Position numbers and translations under genes: made by a program
Assembly (NCBI GenBank): GCA_963705325.1
Contig: OY970069.1
Location: 1,054,001 to 1,118,000 of the forward strand
From: DATARH01 sp963705325
GTDB lineage: Bacteria > Pseudomonadota > Alphaproteobacteria > ATCC43930 > CGMCC-115725
DNA: 64,000 nt
Reading direction: 5' to 3'
The notes under the pieces: model-generated
What the model saw: the letters and a program-made list of their open reading frames with translations, nothing else
What the model was told of the DNA's origin: nothing
Databases searched by the model: none
Shown here: positions 28,209 through 36,650 of the stretch, in pieces
Layout of the letters: every line of letters starts with the position of its first letter
How positions within the stretch are numbered: position 1 is the stretch's first letter

Positions 28209-29072
28209 TTATCCGGGTGGCAATCCCAACAATCGCCGCGCCAGCACCAGATGCGGCTTGTCGATCATCTTGCCGTCGAGCGCGAGCGTGCCGGCGCCAG
28301 GGTTGGCGGCAAACGCTGCAATAACCGCTTCCGCCCATTGGCGCTCCTCGGCGCTGGTCGAGAACACCTCGTTGATCGTCGCGAGCTGCGCCGGGTGGAT
28401 AGCCATTTTGCCGACGAAGCCGGAGCGCCGCGCCGCGACCGCCTCGGCCTTGAGGCCATCGGGGTCGCGGAAATCGGTGTAAATCGTGTCCAGCGCGGCA
28501 ACCCCGGCGGCCGCCGCGGCCAGCAGGCACAGCGAACGCGCCAGCTGGTACGGCCCGTCATAGGCGCCGTCGAGCGTGCGGTTGTTGCCGCCGATGCAGG
28601 CCGACAGATCCTCGGCGCCCCAGGTGATCGCCTCGAGCCGCGGCGACGCGCCCGCGTAATTGCCGAGCTGGAACACCGCTTCGGCGGTCTCGGTGGCGAT
28701 GGCGACGACGCGGATCGCGCCGACCTTGTGGTCGGCTGCGGCCTCGAAGGCCGAAAGGTAATGGTCGACGATCGTCACATCCTGGGGCGTGCATTTCGGC
28801 AGGAGGATGCCGTCGGGCTTGCCGGCGACCGTGGCGGCAAGATCGTCGAGCGCCAAACCGCTGGCTAGCGGGTTGATCCGCACATAGCGGGCAATCTTCC
28901 CCAGGCCGTGCGTGTCGAGGAATTCGCGGGCGAGCTTGCGCGCCGTCGGCCGGTTTGCCGCCGCGACCGAGTCCTCGAGGTCGAGGATCAGCGCGTCGGC
29001 GCCGGATTCCAGTCCCTTGGCGAGCTTACGCTCGCTATCGGCCGGAACGAACAGGAATGAGCGGATCGGCAT
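28209..29072 (-). CDS. HpcH/HpaI aldolase-family CoA-ester lyase (CitE-like)
   Basis: A 287-residue TIM-barrel lyase. The N-terminal RSFLFVPADSERKLAKGLESGADALILDLEDSV is the CitE/malyl-CoA lyase opening, with the Mg-binding acidic residues in DLEDSV and in AEDLSACIG. MAIHPAQLATINEVF near the end is the conserved CoA-side motif. Members cleave citryl-, malyl- or citramalyl-CoA. It is 106 bases downstream of the MaoC gene, with a palindromic repeat between, in the order ECH-MaoC-CitE. The MaoC-plus-CitE pairing recalls C5 dicarboxylate degradation, but no CoA-transferase is adjacent to prove that. Confidence 0.9.
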   Translation of the reverse strand: MPIRSFLFVPADSERKLAKGLESGADALILDLEDSVAAANRPTARKLAREFLDTHGLGKIARYVRINPLASGLALDDLAATVAGKPDGILLPKCTPQDVTIVDHYLSAFEAAADHKVGAIRVVAIATETAEAVFQLGNYAGASPRLEAITWGAEDLSACIGGNNRTLDGAYDGPYQLARSLCLLAAAAAGVAALDTIYTDFRDPDGLKAEAVAARRSGFVGKMAIHPAQLATINEVFSTSAEERQWAEAVIAAFAANPGAGTLALDGKMIDKPHLVLARRLLGLPPG

Positions 29073-29086
29073 CTCTATGTTCCTCT

Positions 29087-29171
29087 GTCATTGCGAGGAG
29101 CCGAAGGCGACGAAGCAATCTCGACGGGACCAGCGCCCAGCGCGAGATTGCTTCGCTTCGCTCGCAATGAC
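29087..29171. repeat. TCATTGCGAG/CTCGCAATGA palindromic repeat, copy B
   Basis: An inverted repeat of about 85 bases: GTCATTGCGAGGAG at left, GAAGCAATCTCG and CGAGATTGCTTCG as inner arms, CTCGCAATGAC at right. It lies in the intergenic gap of the ECH-MaoC-CitE operon, 14 bases upstream of the CitE start codon. Confidence 0.9.
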
Positions 29172-29178
29172 ACTGCTC

Positions 29179-29631
29179 TCACGCGGGCCGGCATTTCATA
29201 AAGGCCGCGCGACGGCAGATCGCCACCACATCGCCGTGCTGGTTGAGGCCAATATGCTCGAATTCGACGATCCCGGCGTCGGAGCGTGATTTGCTTCGGC
29301 GCAGCGAGATCACCGTCGTCTTCGCCCGCACCGTGTCGCCGTGGAACACCGGTTTCGGGAAGCGCACGTCGCTCATGCCGAGATTCGCGACGGTGGTTCC
29401 GAGCGTCGTGTCGCCGACCGAAATCCCGATCACCAGACCGAGCGTGAAGATCGAATTGACCAGCGGCCGGCCGAACTCGGTGGTCTTGGCGAATTCGGCG
29501 TCGAGGTGCAGCGGCTGTGGGTTCATTGTCATCGTCGTGAACAGCACGTTGTCGGTCTCAGTCACCGTGCGGGTCATCGCGTGCTCAAACACCTGGCCTT
29601 CCGAAAACTCATCGAAATAGAGCCCGGCCAT
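29179..29631 (-). CDS. MaoC-family dehydratase
   Basis: A 150-residue single hot-dog domain. It opens YFDEFSEGQVFEHAMTRTVT and contains MNPQPLHLDAEFAKTTEFGRP, which carries the hydratase-2 residues (the Asn/His segment after the first strand and the following Asp), and GDTVRAKTTVISLRRSKSR. The size and motifs match mesaconyl-CoA or itaconyl-CoA hydratase-like proteins. It begins 3 bases after the enoyl-CoA hydratase stop, so the two are co-transcribed. It acts on a CoA thioester in the cytoplasm; the precise substrate is inferred only from its CitE-like neighbour. Confidence 0.88.
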   Translation of the reverse strand: MAGLYFDEFSEGQVFEHAMTRTVTETDNVLFTTMTMNPQPLHLDAEFAKTTEFGRPLVNSIFTLGLVIGISVGDTTLGTTVANLGMSDVRFPKPVFHGDTVRAKTTVISLRRSKSRSDAGIVEFEHIGLNQHGDVVAICRRAAFMKCRPA

Positions 29632-29634
29632 CGC

Positions 29635-30420
29635 CTAGCGGCCCTTGAACACCGGGCGGCGCTTTTCGTTGAAAGCGGCGACCGCCTCCTTATGGTCCTC
29701 GGTGAAGGCGCAGCGCGCCTGATGCTCGGCCTCGAGGTCGAGCACGGTCTGGAACGGCTCGGTCTCGGCGGCGAACAGGTTCTTTTTGATGTAGCCGAGT
29801 GCGACTCGCGGCCCGTCGGCGAGCCGCCGCGCCATCGCCATCGCCTCGTCGCGCAGCTTGTCGTCGTCGACCAGACGGTTGACCATGCCGAGCCGATAAG
29901 CTTCCTCGGCATCGATGACGTCGCCGAGCAGATAGAGTTCGCGCGCCTTTGCGGTGCCGACCAGCCGCGTCAGGCTCCAGGTGCCACCGTAATCACCGGA
30001 ATAGCCGATGCGGACAAAAGCGGTGCCGAACCGCGCCGATTTTCCGGCTATCCGTAGGTCGCAGGCCAGCGCCAGGCCGAGCCCCGCGCCGGCCACCGGT
30101 CCGTTGATCGCGGCGACGATCGGCTTCGGGCAGTTGCGCATCAGCAGCGGCAATTGGTGCGAGCGGCGCAGCCCCTCGACTCGGTCCTCGACCGTCTGGT
30201 CGCGGCCGCGCGCCTCCATCGACTTGACGTCGCCGCCCGAGCACCAGCCGCGCCCGGCGCCGGTAATGACGACGCAGCCGACCTCGCGATCGGTGGCGAG
30301 CCGGTTTAAGGTCTCGGTGAGGCTCGCGGTCATCTCCGCCGACAGCGCGTTGAGCCGTTCGGGTCGGTTGAGGGTCAGCCAGGCGACGCCGTTTTCGACG
30401 GCTTCCAACAGGTCGGGCAT
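29635..30420 (-). CDS. Enoyl-CoA hydratase/isomerase-family protein
   Basis: A 261-residue crotonase-fold enzyme. The oxyanion-hole segments are GRGWCSGGDVKSM (about 56-68) and AINGPVAGAGLGLALACDL (about 105-123). The region after it, TAFVRIGYSGDYGGTWSLTRLVG, has Asp where many hydratases have the second catalytic glutamate, so the chemistry (hydration, isomerisation or hydrolysis) is uncertain. ATG 30420 follows AAGGAGAGAGAG. It is the first gene of the ECH-MaoC-CitE operon; a palindromic repeat lies 52 bases upstream. Confidence 0.9.
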   Translation of the reverse strand: MPDLLEAVENGVAWLTLNRPERLNALSAEMTASLTETLNRLATDREVGCVVITGAGRGWCSGGDVKSMEARGRDQTVEDRVEGLRRSHQLPLLMRNCPKPIVAAINGPVAGAGLGLALACDLRIAGKSARFGTAFVRIGYSGDYGGTWSLTRLVGTAKARELYLLGDVIDAEEAYRLGMVNRLVDDDKLRDEAMAMARRLADGPRVALGYIKKNLFAAETEPFQTVLDLEAEHQARCAFTEDHKEAVAAFNEKRRPVFKGR

Positions 30421-30471
30421 CTCTCTCTCCTTGGGCGAGGGTTGGCGGATCATAACCCGATTTCCCGAGCT

Positions 30472-30557
30472 GTCATTGCGAGGAGCGCGGCAACGAGCCA
30501 ATCTCAATGGCGGGAAACGCGGGTGACGCGAGATTGCTTCGCTACGCTCGCAATGAC
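30472..30557. repeat. TCATTGCGAG/CTCGCAATGA palindromic repeat, copy C
   Basis: About 86 bases: GTCATTGCGAGGAGCG at left, CCAATCTC and GCGAGATTGCTTCGC inside, CTCGCAATGAC at right. It separates the ECH operon from a fragment of a TauD-like gene whose stop codon lies 10 bases further on. Confidence 0.9.
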
Positions 30558-30572
30558 GCCCGAGTGTCAAGT

Positions 30573-30600
30573 CCGATAGAACGGCTTGTCGCCCTCGATC
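30573..30600 (-). pseudogene. 3' remnant of a TauD-family dioxygenase gene
   Basis: These 28 bases match 33488-33515, the last codons of the intact TauD-family gene, with one mismatch. On the minus strand both encode the C-terminal residues EGDKPFYR; here a threonine codon and TGA follow instead of TAG. No other TauD sequence precedes it, so nearly the whole gene is missing. The remnant touches palindromic repeat copy C on one side and an unrelated small gene on the other. Confidence 0.6.
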
Positions 30601-30892
30601 ACCTCTTCGGCGACTGGCCCCGTCGTGGTCGGCTGGACGGCACTGGCCGCGACAACCGACGCGCATAGCGCGATATTTCGCGATTTAGCGCCGCCACGAT
30701 GCTTTCGGCTTCTTCGCGAACGGGACAAAACACCACGATGTCGTAATCCGCAGCGCGGTCGACGATCGCCCACCGCTCGTCGAACCGTGGCACCGCCGCA
30801 AAGCGCCCCGGCCGACCGTCTCGGGCTTTTGTCGACGGCCGCGGTTTGTAGCGATCATTGATGGAGCAGCTGCCAGCCAAAGATTGCCGCAA
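30599..30892 (-). CDS. Small hypothetical protein
   Basis: Up to 97 residues. The convincing part is the middle, RFDERWAIVDRAADYDIVVF followed by PVREEAESIVAALNREI, which has natural alternation of strand and helix. The N-terminal third overlaps the end of the upstream gene, so a GTG at 30793 (VPRFDERW) may be the true start. The C-terminal RPVPSSRPRRGQSPKR looks like read-through into the TauD remnant junction. No family recognised. Confidence 0.42.
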   Translation of the reverse strand: MRQSLAGSCSINDRYKPRPSTKARDGRPGRFAAVPRFDERWAIVDRAADYDIVVFCPVREEAESIVAALNREISRYARRLSRPVPSSRPRRGQSPKR

Positions 30893-31292
30893 CCATTGTT
30901 ATCAGAAGGCAAAGCCAGAAGAACGGGCCTGCGGTCGTCATCAAAATCCGGCTGATGCGAGTGGCCTGCCGCTCCGCGGCCGCGAGCCGCGCGCGCGGAA
31001 GCTGGGCCGGAGCCGAGGGATGCGGAAAGTCGACATCGCTGCGCCGGGGCGGCGCCTTGCAACAGATGTATTCGCCATCTTGCCAGATTTCGATCGTCGC
31101 CGTGCCAGTCTCGCGCGATCGACGCGCGTACTCGATCGCTGTCCGCAGGTCCGGGAAATGCCGCTCAAACCGTCCACCCGAAAGCGTACAGCCCTTCTCG
31201 TCACACCGCAGACAAAGGCGATCCACCGGCTGTGGGCGTTTGACCGCGCCGCGGTTTTCGAGCGGAACGAGCAACATCAATGCGAGCCCCAA
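30855..31292 (-). CDS. Hypothetical protein with C-terminal membrane anchor
   Basis: A 145-residue product. The N-terminal half has CLRCDEKGC, with three cysteines in a small motif, then RHFPDLRTAIEYARRSRETG and IEIWQDGEYICC; the C-terminal end is one hydrophobic helix (TAGPFFWLCLLITMVAAIFG) near residues 120-140. The layout suggests a cytoplasmic domain tethered to the inner membrane by its tail. The start may lie later than 31292 since the first 20 residues are not clearly part of the domain. No known family assigned. Confidence 0.5.
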   Translation of the reverse strand: MGLALMLLVPLENRGAVKRPQPVDRLCLRCDEKGCTLSGGRFERHFPDLRTAIEYARRSRETGTATIEIWQDGEYICCKAPPRRSDVDFPHPSAPAQLPRARLAAAERQATRISRILMTTAGPFFWLCLLITMVAAIFGWQLLHQ

Positions 31293-31461
31293 TGACCGCC
31301 GCCATCCATTCGGATGTCGAAGTGGTGGGTTGGTCGAACGGATCGCGGCACAAAGTCAGTCATCGAAATCAACCGTGTTTGTTCACGACCCCAACATGAC
31401 AAAGCAAAGCCGCATAAAAATTCGAGACGAATTGGCGCCTGCGGCCGGGTGAGCGCTCGTG

Positions 31462-31692
31462 TTAAGCCGCGCGGCGCGTCGTGGGGTTTGAGGGCGGCTG
31501 GTCTGGCCGCTCATCGACGATGCGGGCCACGAACCCCCAATCGCCCAAGCACGCGACCGCGATCTCCGCTTCGTCGCGTGGAATGCCGCGAACCCAAGCG
31601 CCGGTGGTGATGTTGCGGATGACGCGAAGGCCCAGCGACTCGACGGCCGCCTGGGCATTGGTCGGGATGGCAATATCGACAAGATCGGTCAT
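31462..31692 (-). CDS. Small hypothetical protein
   Basis: A 76-residue soluble protein: MTDLVDIAIPTNAQAAVESL and then RVIRNITTGAWVRGIPRDEAEIA. Alternating strands and helices suggest a small folded domain; the C-terminal tail RPDQPPSNPTTRRAA looks disordered. I choose ATG 31692 because GGGAG sits 6 bases before it; an ATG two codons upstream is immediately next to that site. No family recognised. Confidence 0.5.
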   Translation of the reverse strand: MTDLVDIAIPTNAQAAVESLGLRVIRNITTGAWVRGIPRDEAEIAVACLGDWGFVARIVDERPDQPPSNPTTRRAA

Positions 31693-32027
31693 GTACATCT
31701 CCCGGTCCGGCAACGATGCCGCGACCGCAAGTCCGCGCTAGCCCACGGTTGGGATTAACGCCGCCCAAATATCGGAAAAGCCGTATAAAGATTCCATATC
31801 GATCGGCGCCAAATCGGCCAAGATCGACCAGCCGCCGCTAGCCTCGCCGTTTTTTGGAGAGCTTGTTGCCTCGGCCGGTTTTTACTTGATCTTGGCTAGA
31901 GTAGGAGCACTACCCTGCGCGTTCTTTATAGAATCCTACCCCAGTTCATATCGAATTTTTATGTCGAAGCGGCTTCCCTTGGCGCGACGTGCCGGGCGTG
32001 TTTCCGGCCTGCTGGCAAGGCATTGCG
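31693..32027. other. Divergent intergenic region before secF
   Basis: About 335 bases between the small gene and secF, lower in GC than its surroundings. It holds a small dyad GTAG-GAGCA-CTAC (near 31900) but no secD, yajC or other coding sequence I can recognise. It is likely to contain the secF promoter; no promoter could be placed with confidence. Confidence 0.4.
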
Positions 32028-32972
32028 ATGCGCCTCCTCCGCCTCGTGCCCGACAATACCAACATCAAGTTCATGCGCGGCCGTTTCGCCGGCGTGATTA
32101 CCTCGGCGGTGCTCAGCACGCTGTCGGTTGTCCTGTTCTTCTATCCCGGGCTCAATCTCGGCGTCGATTTCCGGGGCGGGGTCATCGCCGAACTGCGCAC
32201 GCCAGCGCCGACGCCGGCGGAAACCATTCGCCAGGCGCTCGAGCCGCTGGGCTTTGGCGATATCAGGGTGCAGCAATTCGGCGCGCCCGACGAAATCATG
32301 GTGCGGTTCGACGCGAAAAGTCAGCCCGAGAATGCCCAGCGCCGTCTCACCGAGCAGATCGCGCAGACCCTGCCCGGCACCGAGCTTCGCCGCGTCGAGG
32401 TCGTCGGCGCCAAGGTGAGCGGGGAGCTGTTTCACGACGGCCTGCTCGCCACGGGCCTCGCCTTCGTAGCGGTGCTCGCCTACATCTGGTTCCGCTTCGA
32501 TTGGCAGTTCGGCGTCGGCGTCGTCGCCACCCTGATCCTCGATGTGACCAAGACCGTGGGGTTCTTCGCCGTGACCCGGTTGGAATTCGATCTCAACGCG
32601 GTCGCCGCGCTGCTGATTCTGATCGGCTATTCGGTGACCGACAAGGTGGTCGTCTACGACCGAATCCGCGAGAACCTCCGCCGCCACGCGGCCATGCCGC
32701 TGCGCGAGTTGATCGACCTCAGCATCAATCAAACCCTGGGGCGCACCGTGGCGACCTCGCTAACCGTGCTGCTCTCGATCCTGCCCCTGGCGCTGATCGG
32801 CGGCGAGATCCTGCGCGGCTTTGCCCTCGCGATCATTTTCGGCATCGTCGTCGGCACATCCTCGTCGATCTTCATCGCCTCGCCGATCCTCCTGTTCCTC
32901 GGCGAGAGGCGGCTGCGCCCGCGGGCCAACCGAGGGCGCGCGCCGACGGAGCCGCAAGCCGCCGGATCGTGA
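32028..32972 (+). CDS. secF: Protein translocase subunit SecF
   Basis: A 314-residue membrane protein with the SecF layout: first helix after RLVPDNTNIKFMRGR, the periplasmic domain starting GVDFRGGVIAEL, and five further helices including the signature GYSVTDKVVVYDRIREN. SecF works with SecD at the SecYEG channel, using the proton gradient to pull proteins out. The start at ATG 32028 gives the family's usual N-terminus. SecF is normally encoded directly after secD (or fused to it); here neither secD nor yajC is near, so this is an orphan or second copy. Confidence 0.92.
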   Translation: MRLLRLVPDNTNIKFMRGRFAGVITSAVLSTLSVVLFFYPGLNLGVDFRGGVIAELRTPAPTPAETIRQALEPLGFGDIRVQQFGAPDEIMVRFDAKSQPENAQRRLTEQIAQTLPGTELRRVEVVGAKVSGELFHDGLLATGLAFVAVLAYIWFRFDWQFGVGVVATLILDVTKTVGFFAVTRLEFDLNAVAALLILIGYSVTDKVVVYDRIRENLRRHAAMPLRELIDLSINQTLGRTVATSLTVLLSILPLALIGGEILRGFALAIIFGIVVGTSSSIFIASPILLFLGERRLRPRANRGRAPTEPQAAGS

Positions 32973-33155
32973 GGCCGACCTCTCTCGGAACCGCCGCGTC
33001 ATCCGGGAAACCCAGAATGGGATGGCGACCGCCGAGAGAACGACGAAAAAGGCCTTGATCGCCCAGCGATCGGCCCAGCCGTAACCGACATCAATGCTCA
33101 TCAGCGTCGCCGGCACGCATGGAATTTTTATGCGGGAGAGGTCTATGCCAACGCG

Positions 33156-33467
33156 ATGCAGGAGCTCGACCGCCAGCCAGTGCTGTTACCCCAAACCCTT
33201 GACCCCGTTTCCAGACGCCGTCTCGCAATTTTCGTATTCAAGCTGCTGATGCTTGGCCCAATCGCCGTTGCCTTCGCGAGCCAGCAGCATTTCTCGATCA
33301 TTGCGGCCGCGGGCTATTTTTGCTCTTGGTATGTGCTCTTCTCATTTATCGCCGCCTTGATCCAACGCCACAAGCTGAATGCGGCCGTTCTAACGGCGTG
33401 GGACGAGGCCGCGGGCTTTCTGGGGATCGCGCTGGCGTCACATCTCTTGGACACGCTGGCGGGCTAG
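33156..33467 (+). CDS. Small two- or three-helix membrane protein, unknown
   Basis: A 103-residue product with a polar start (MQELDRQPVLLPQTLDP) and hydrophobic segments near residues 25-42 (FVFKLLMLGPIAVAFAS), 47-68 (FSIIAAAGYFCSWYVLF) and at the end. It lies downstream of secF on the same strand, 183 bases away, and converges with the TauD gene. No domain recognised; the ribosome site is unclear. Confidence 0.5.
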   Translation: MQELDRQPVLLPQTLDPVSRRRLAIFVFKLLMLGPIAVAFASQQHFSIIAAAGYFCSWYVLFSFIAALIQRHKLNAAVLTAWDEAAGFLGIALASHLLDTLAG

Positions 33468-33484
33468 CGAGACCGACGAAAAAG

Positions 33485-34315
33485 CTACCGATAGAACGGC
33501 TTGTCGCCTTCGATCGTCACCCGGTAGCCGTGGCGCCGTTGCGGGAAATAGTCCCACATCGCATGGTGCTGGGCGCAGCGATTGTCCCAGAACGCCACCG
33601 AATTGGGCTGCCAGCGGAAGCGGCACTGGAACTCCGGCGTCTCGGCGTGGCGGCACAGCATCTGCAACAACGCATCGCTTTCGAGCTTCGACAGCCCGTT
33701 GATCCGGGTGGTGAAATTGCGGTTGACGAAGAGCGCCTTGCGGCCGGTCACCGGGTGGGTGCGCACCACCGGGTGCTCGGCGCGCGGAAACGCCTTGCCG
33801 TTGGCGTCTTTCCAGCCGAAGCGCCCGCGATAGACCGGCTCGCCGTCATGCGTCGCGGTCAGCCCCTCGACGAGCTGCTTGATCGGCGGCGACAGCGCGT
33901 CATAGGCGGCGTACATGCTGGCAAACAGCGTGTCGCCGCCGGTCGGCGGGATCTCGGTGAGATAAAGGATGCTGCCCATCGGCGGGTTTTCGTCGCACGA
34001 CACGTCGGAGTGCCATTCCTCGCCGGCGACGTGCTTCGACTTCTCGTCGGCGTGGATGGTGAGGATTTCCGGGTGCCCGGCGGGCGCGTTCGGAGATGCC
34101 GGATGCACCGCGAGATTGCCGAACTTCCGCCCGAAATCCTTGTGCTGGTCGTGCGTCAAATGCTGGTCGCGGAAAAAGATGACCAGGTTTTCCATCAGCG
34201 CGTCGTGAACCTCCTGGAATTGCTGGTTGCCGAGCGGGCGCGACAGATCGACCCCGCCGATCTCGGCGCCGATATGCGGCGTCAGCTTGGTGACCTCGAT
34301 CGTCTGATAGGGCAT
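33485..34315 (-). CDS. TauD/TfdA-family Fe(II)/2-oxoglutarate dioxygenase
   Basis: A 276-residue dioxygenase. The iron ligands are His102 and Asp104 (WHSDVS) and the distal histidine His250 in DNRCAQHH; Arg265 (HGYRVTI) would bind the 2-oxoglutarate carboxylate. It opens with IEVTKLTPHIGAEIGGVDLS as in TauD and TfdA. Such enzymes hydroxylate taurine, alkylsulfates, aryloxyacetates and similar small acids. A fragment of its 3' end is repeated at 30573. It is divergent from the ThDP enzyme gene with a palindromic repeat between. Confidence 0.9.
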   Translation of the reverse strand: MPYQTIEVTKLTPHIGAEIGGVDLSRPLGNQQFQEVHDALMENLVIFFRDQHLTHDQHKDFGRKFGNLAVHPASPNAPAGHPEILTIHADEKSKHVAGEEWHSDVSCDENPPMGSILYLTEIPPTGGDTLFASMYAAYDALSPPIKQLVEGLTATHDGEPVYRGRFGWKDANGKAFPRAEHPVVRTHPVTGRKALFVNRNFTTRINGLSKLESDALLQMLCRHAETPEFQCRFRWQPNSVAFWDNRCAQHHAMWDYFPQRRHGYRVTIEGDKPFYR

Positions 34316-34347
34316 CCCGTTCTCCCGCCTCGCTCGCGCGGAATGTT

Positions 34348-34431
34348 GTCATTGCGAGCATAGCGAAGCAATCTCGCTGGGAGTGCGCACGCCGATCGAG
34401 ATTGTTTCGTCGCTGCGCTCCTCGCAATGAC
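34348..34431. repeat. TCATTGCGAG/CTCGCAATGA palindromic repeat, copy D
   Basis: About 84 bases with GTCATTGCGAGCATAGCGAA at left, AGCAATCTCG and CGAGATTGTTTCG inside, and CCTCGCAATGAC at right. It occupies most of the divergent gap between the TauD and ThDP genes, ending 11 bases before the ThDP start codon. Confidence 0.9.
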
Positions 34432-34442
34432 AGAGGGATGGA

Positions 34443-36156
34443 ATGGCACGAAAGAAACTGCCCGCCGCCAGCGTCGCCGAGGCGTATCTCGCTCTGCTTG
34501 CCGAGCGCGGGATCGAATACCTGTTCGCCAATGCCGGCACCGATTTCGCGCCGATCGTCGAGGCCTACGCCAAGGCGAGCGCATACCGGGCTCGCCGCGC
34601 CGAAGCCGCTGATCGCGACGCACGAGAATGTCGCGATCTCGATGGCGCACGGCTACGCGATCGCCTCGGGCAAGGTGCCGGCGGTGATGGTGCATGTCAG
34701 CGTCGGCACCGCCAACGCGCTCTGCGGCATCTTCAACGCGGCGCGCGAGAACGTGCCGATCCTGTTTACCGCCGGCCGGTCGCCATTGACCGAGGAGGGC
34801 GTCTTCGGCGCGCGCGACACCTATATCCACTGGGCGCAGGAGATGTTCGACCAGGCGGGGATGCTGCGCGAGATCGTCAAATGGGACTATGAGCTGCGCA
34901 ACGGGACGCAGCTCGAAACCGTGATCGACCGCGCCTTGTCCTTGGCCACCAGCGCGCCCGAGGGGCCGGTCTATCTGGCGCTGCCGCGCGAGGTGCTGGC
35001 CGAGAAGCTCGGCGGCTTCTCGTTCGACAGCCCGTCGCGGCGGATGGCGGTCGCCTCGCCCGGGGCCGACGAAGCGGCGGTCGACGAGGCGGCGGCAATT
35101 CTGGCCAAGGCGAAACGGCCGGTCATCGTCACCGCCAGCGCCGGGCGCGACCCCGGCGCGGTCGCGGCCCTGGCGGCGTTTGCCGAGCGCTTCGCGATTC
35201 CCGTGGTCGAGCACCGCCAGCGGCATTTGTCGCTGCCAGCCGAACATCCCTGCCACCTGGGCTATGACCCGACGCCCTTCATCAAGGAAGCGGACGCGAT
35301 CCTGGTGATCGAGTCCGATGTGCCCTGGGTGCCGCTTCGGGTGCAGCCGCCGGCGGGGTGCGGCGTCATCCATCTCGGCATCGACCCGCTCTATCAGCGC
35401 TACCCGATCCGCGGCTTTCCGTGCGATGTCGCGATCGCCGGGGCGCCGCGCCTGGCGCTGCCAAAGCTCGGCGCGGCGATGAAGGTGAGCGACGGGGTGA
35501 TCGCGGAGCGCCGGCAGGCTTTGGCCGAGCGGCGCGCCGCGCAACACGCCGGATGGCGGAAGCTGCGCGAGGAAATGGCGACGCAGACGCCGATCCACCC
35601 GAGCTGGGTCAGCCATTGCCTCAGCGAGGCGCGCGACCCGCGCGCGATCCTCGTCAACGAATACACGCTGCTCAATGAGCACTGCCCGTCGAGCGAGCCG
35701 GGCTCCTATTTCGGGTCGAGCCCAGCGGCCGGGCTCGGCTGGGGCGCCGGCGCGGCGCTCGGGGTCAAGCTGGCGAAGCCCGAGCGCCAAGTCATTTCGA
35801 TCCTCGGCGACGGGTCGTACATCTTCTCCAACCCCGTCGCGGTGCACCACGCGGCGCAGATGCACAGACTGCCGACGCTGACCGTGGTCATCAACAACGC
35901 GATGTGGGGCGCGGTGCGCCGCGCGACGCTGGGCATGTATCCGGACGGCGAGGCGGCGAAGAGCAACAAGCCGCCGTTTATCGATCTCGACGATCTGCCG
36001 GCGTTCGAGACGGTCTGCGCCGCTTCGGGCGGTTACGGCGAGCGGGTCGAGGGCCCGCAGGAGCTTCCCGGGGCACTGAAACGCGCGCTCGAAGCGGTCG
36101 ATGGCGGCCAGCAGGCGCTGGTCAACGTCATCTCGCGCGGCGGCGCGGGCGGCTGA
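34443..36156 (+). pseudogene. Thiamine-diphosphate enzyme (acetolactate synthase/benzoylformate decarboxylase-like), one frameshift
   Basis: The N-terminal 48 codons from ATG 34443 (ASVAEAYLALLAERGIEYLF) are in one frame; from about 34585 the homology continues in another (GLAAPKPLIATHENVAISMA), through to the stop at 36156. One indel restores about 570 residues. The Pyr domain has THENVA with the catalytic glutamate; the PP domain has the GDGS-to-NN thiamine-diphosphate motif around SILGDGSYIF and VVINNAMWG. Family reactions are decarboxylation or carboligation of 2-oxo acids. A GAGGGATGG-type site precedes the start. It may be intact in the organism, since a single indel breaks it. Confidence 0.82.
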
Positions 36157-36486
36157 AACCCGCCCCCGGCGGCGCAAGAACGCCGCCATTCGCGCCGAAA
36201 CCGATTTGCCGAGCCACCCGAACATGAGTGGCTATGTACGCCGTTTGTTCTTATATTCAAGAGCGCAATTGCGATTTTATTTAATTCCGCGTGCTGCGGC
36301 GCATGGGCCCGTCTCTAAACGGGACATGTCACACGACCTAGCCTATACTGCAGCAGCCGAGGCAAGGCCGCTGCGGGCTATGCTGACGGGCGGGATGGCA
36401 GTCCTCCCCGTCGCCTCGTGCATAACACGACCCTGAAATCGCGGTGCCAGCGGGCGCGCAAACATCTGCCAGCTGGAGGTAAGCCA
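36157..36486. other. Intergenic region with weak hairpin and no large gene
   Basis: A 330-base gap. GGCGGCG-CAAGAA-CGCCGCC (36168-36187) can form a 7-bp hairpin just after the ThDP gene and may terminate it. The middle is AT-richer (around 36240-36290). The end holds the GGAGGTAAGCC ribosome site of the 31-residue gene. Confidence 0.45.
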
Positions 36487-36582
36487 TGCCCAGGAGCGTC
36501 CTTTACGTTATCGGACTCGTGACAGTGGTGATCGTCGTGATGGGCTATTTCGGCGTCGGGCAGTTGCCCTGGTCACACTAGC
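36487..36582 (+). CDS. 31-residue single-helix membrane peptide
   Basis: An open frame of 31 codons encoding MPRSVLYVIGLVTVVIVVMG followed by YFGVGQLPWSH. One hydrophobic helix takes up most of it, with a short positively charged N-terminus, which suggests an inner-membrane miniprotein with the C-terminus outside. A near-perfect ribosome site (GGAGG, 8 bases before the ATG) and third-position G/C support translation. No neighbour shares its strand closely; function unknown. Confidence 0.6.
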
Positions 36583-36650
36583 ACCCCGAAGAAGCCGTGG
36601 TTCGTTGCCATCCGCTGGAGGATCGTCCCACCGAGTAGCGCTCAAAGGCG

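Noticed and set aside
32760..33116. Minus-strand frame starting MPATLMSIDVGYGWADRWAI
   Set aside because: The first 45 residues look like a membrane segment, but the frame then runs antisense through the end of secF and turns to low-complexity Arg/Asp; no ribosome site. A short gene limited to the first part cannot be excluded.
34282..36225. A 647-codon minus-strand frame over the ThDP gene
   Set aside because: Arginine-rich antisense frame with no family match, opposite a gene with clear ThDP motifs.
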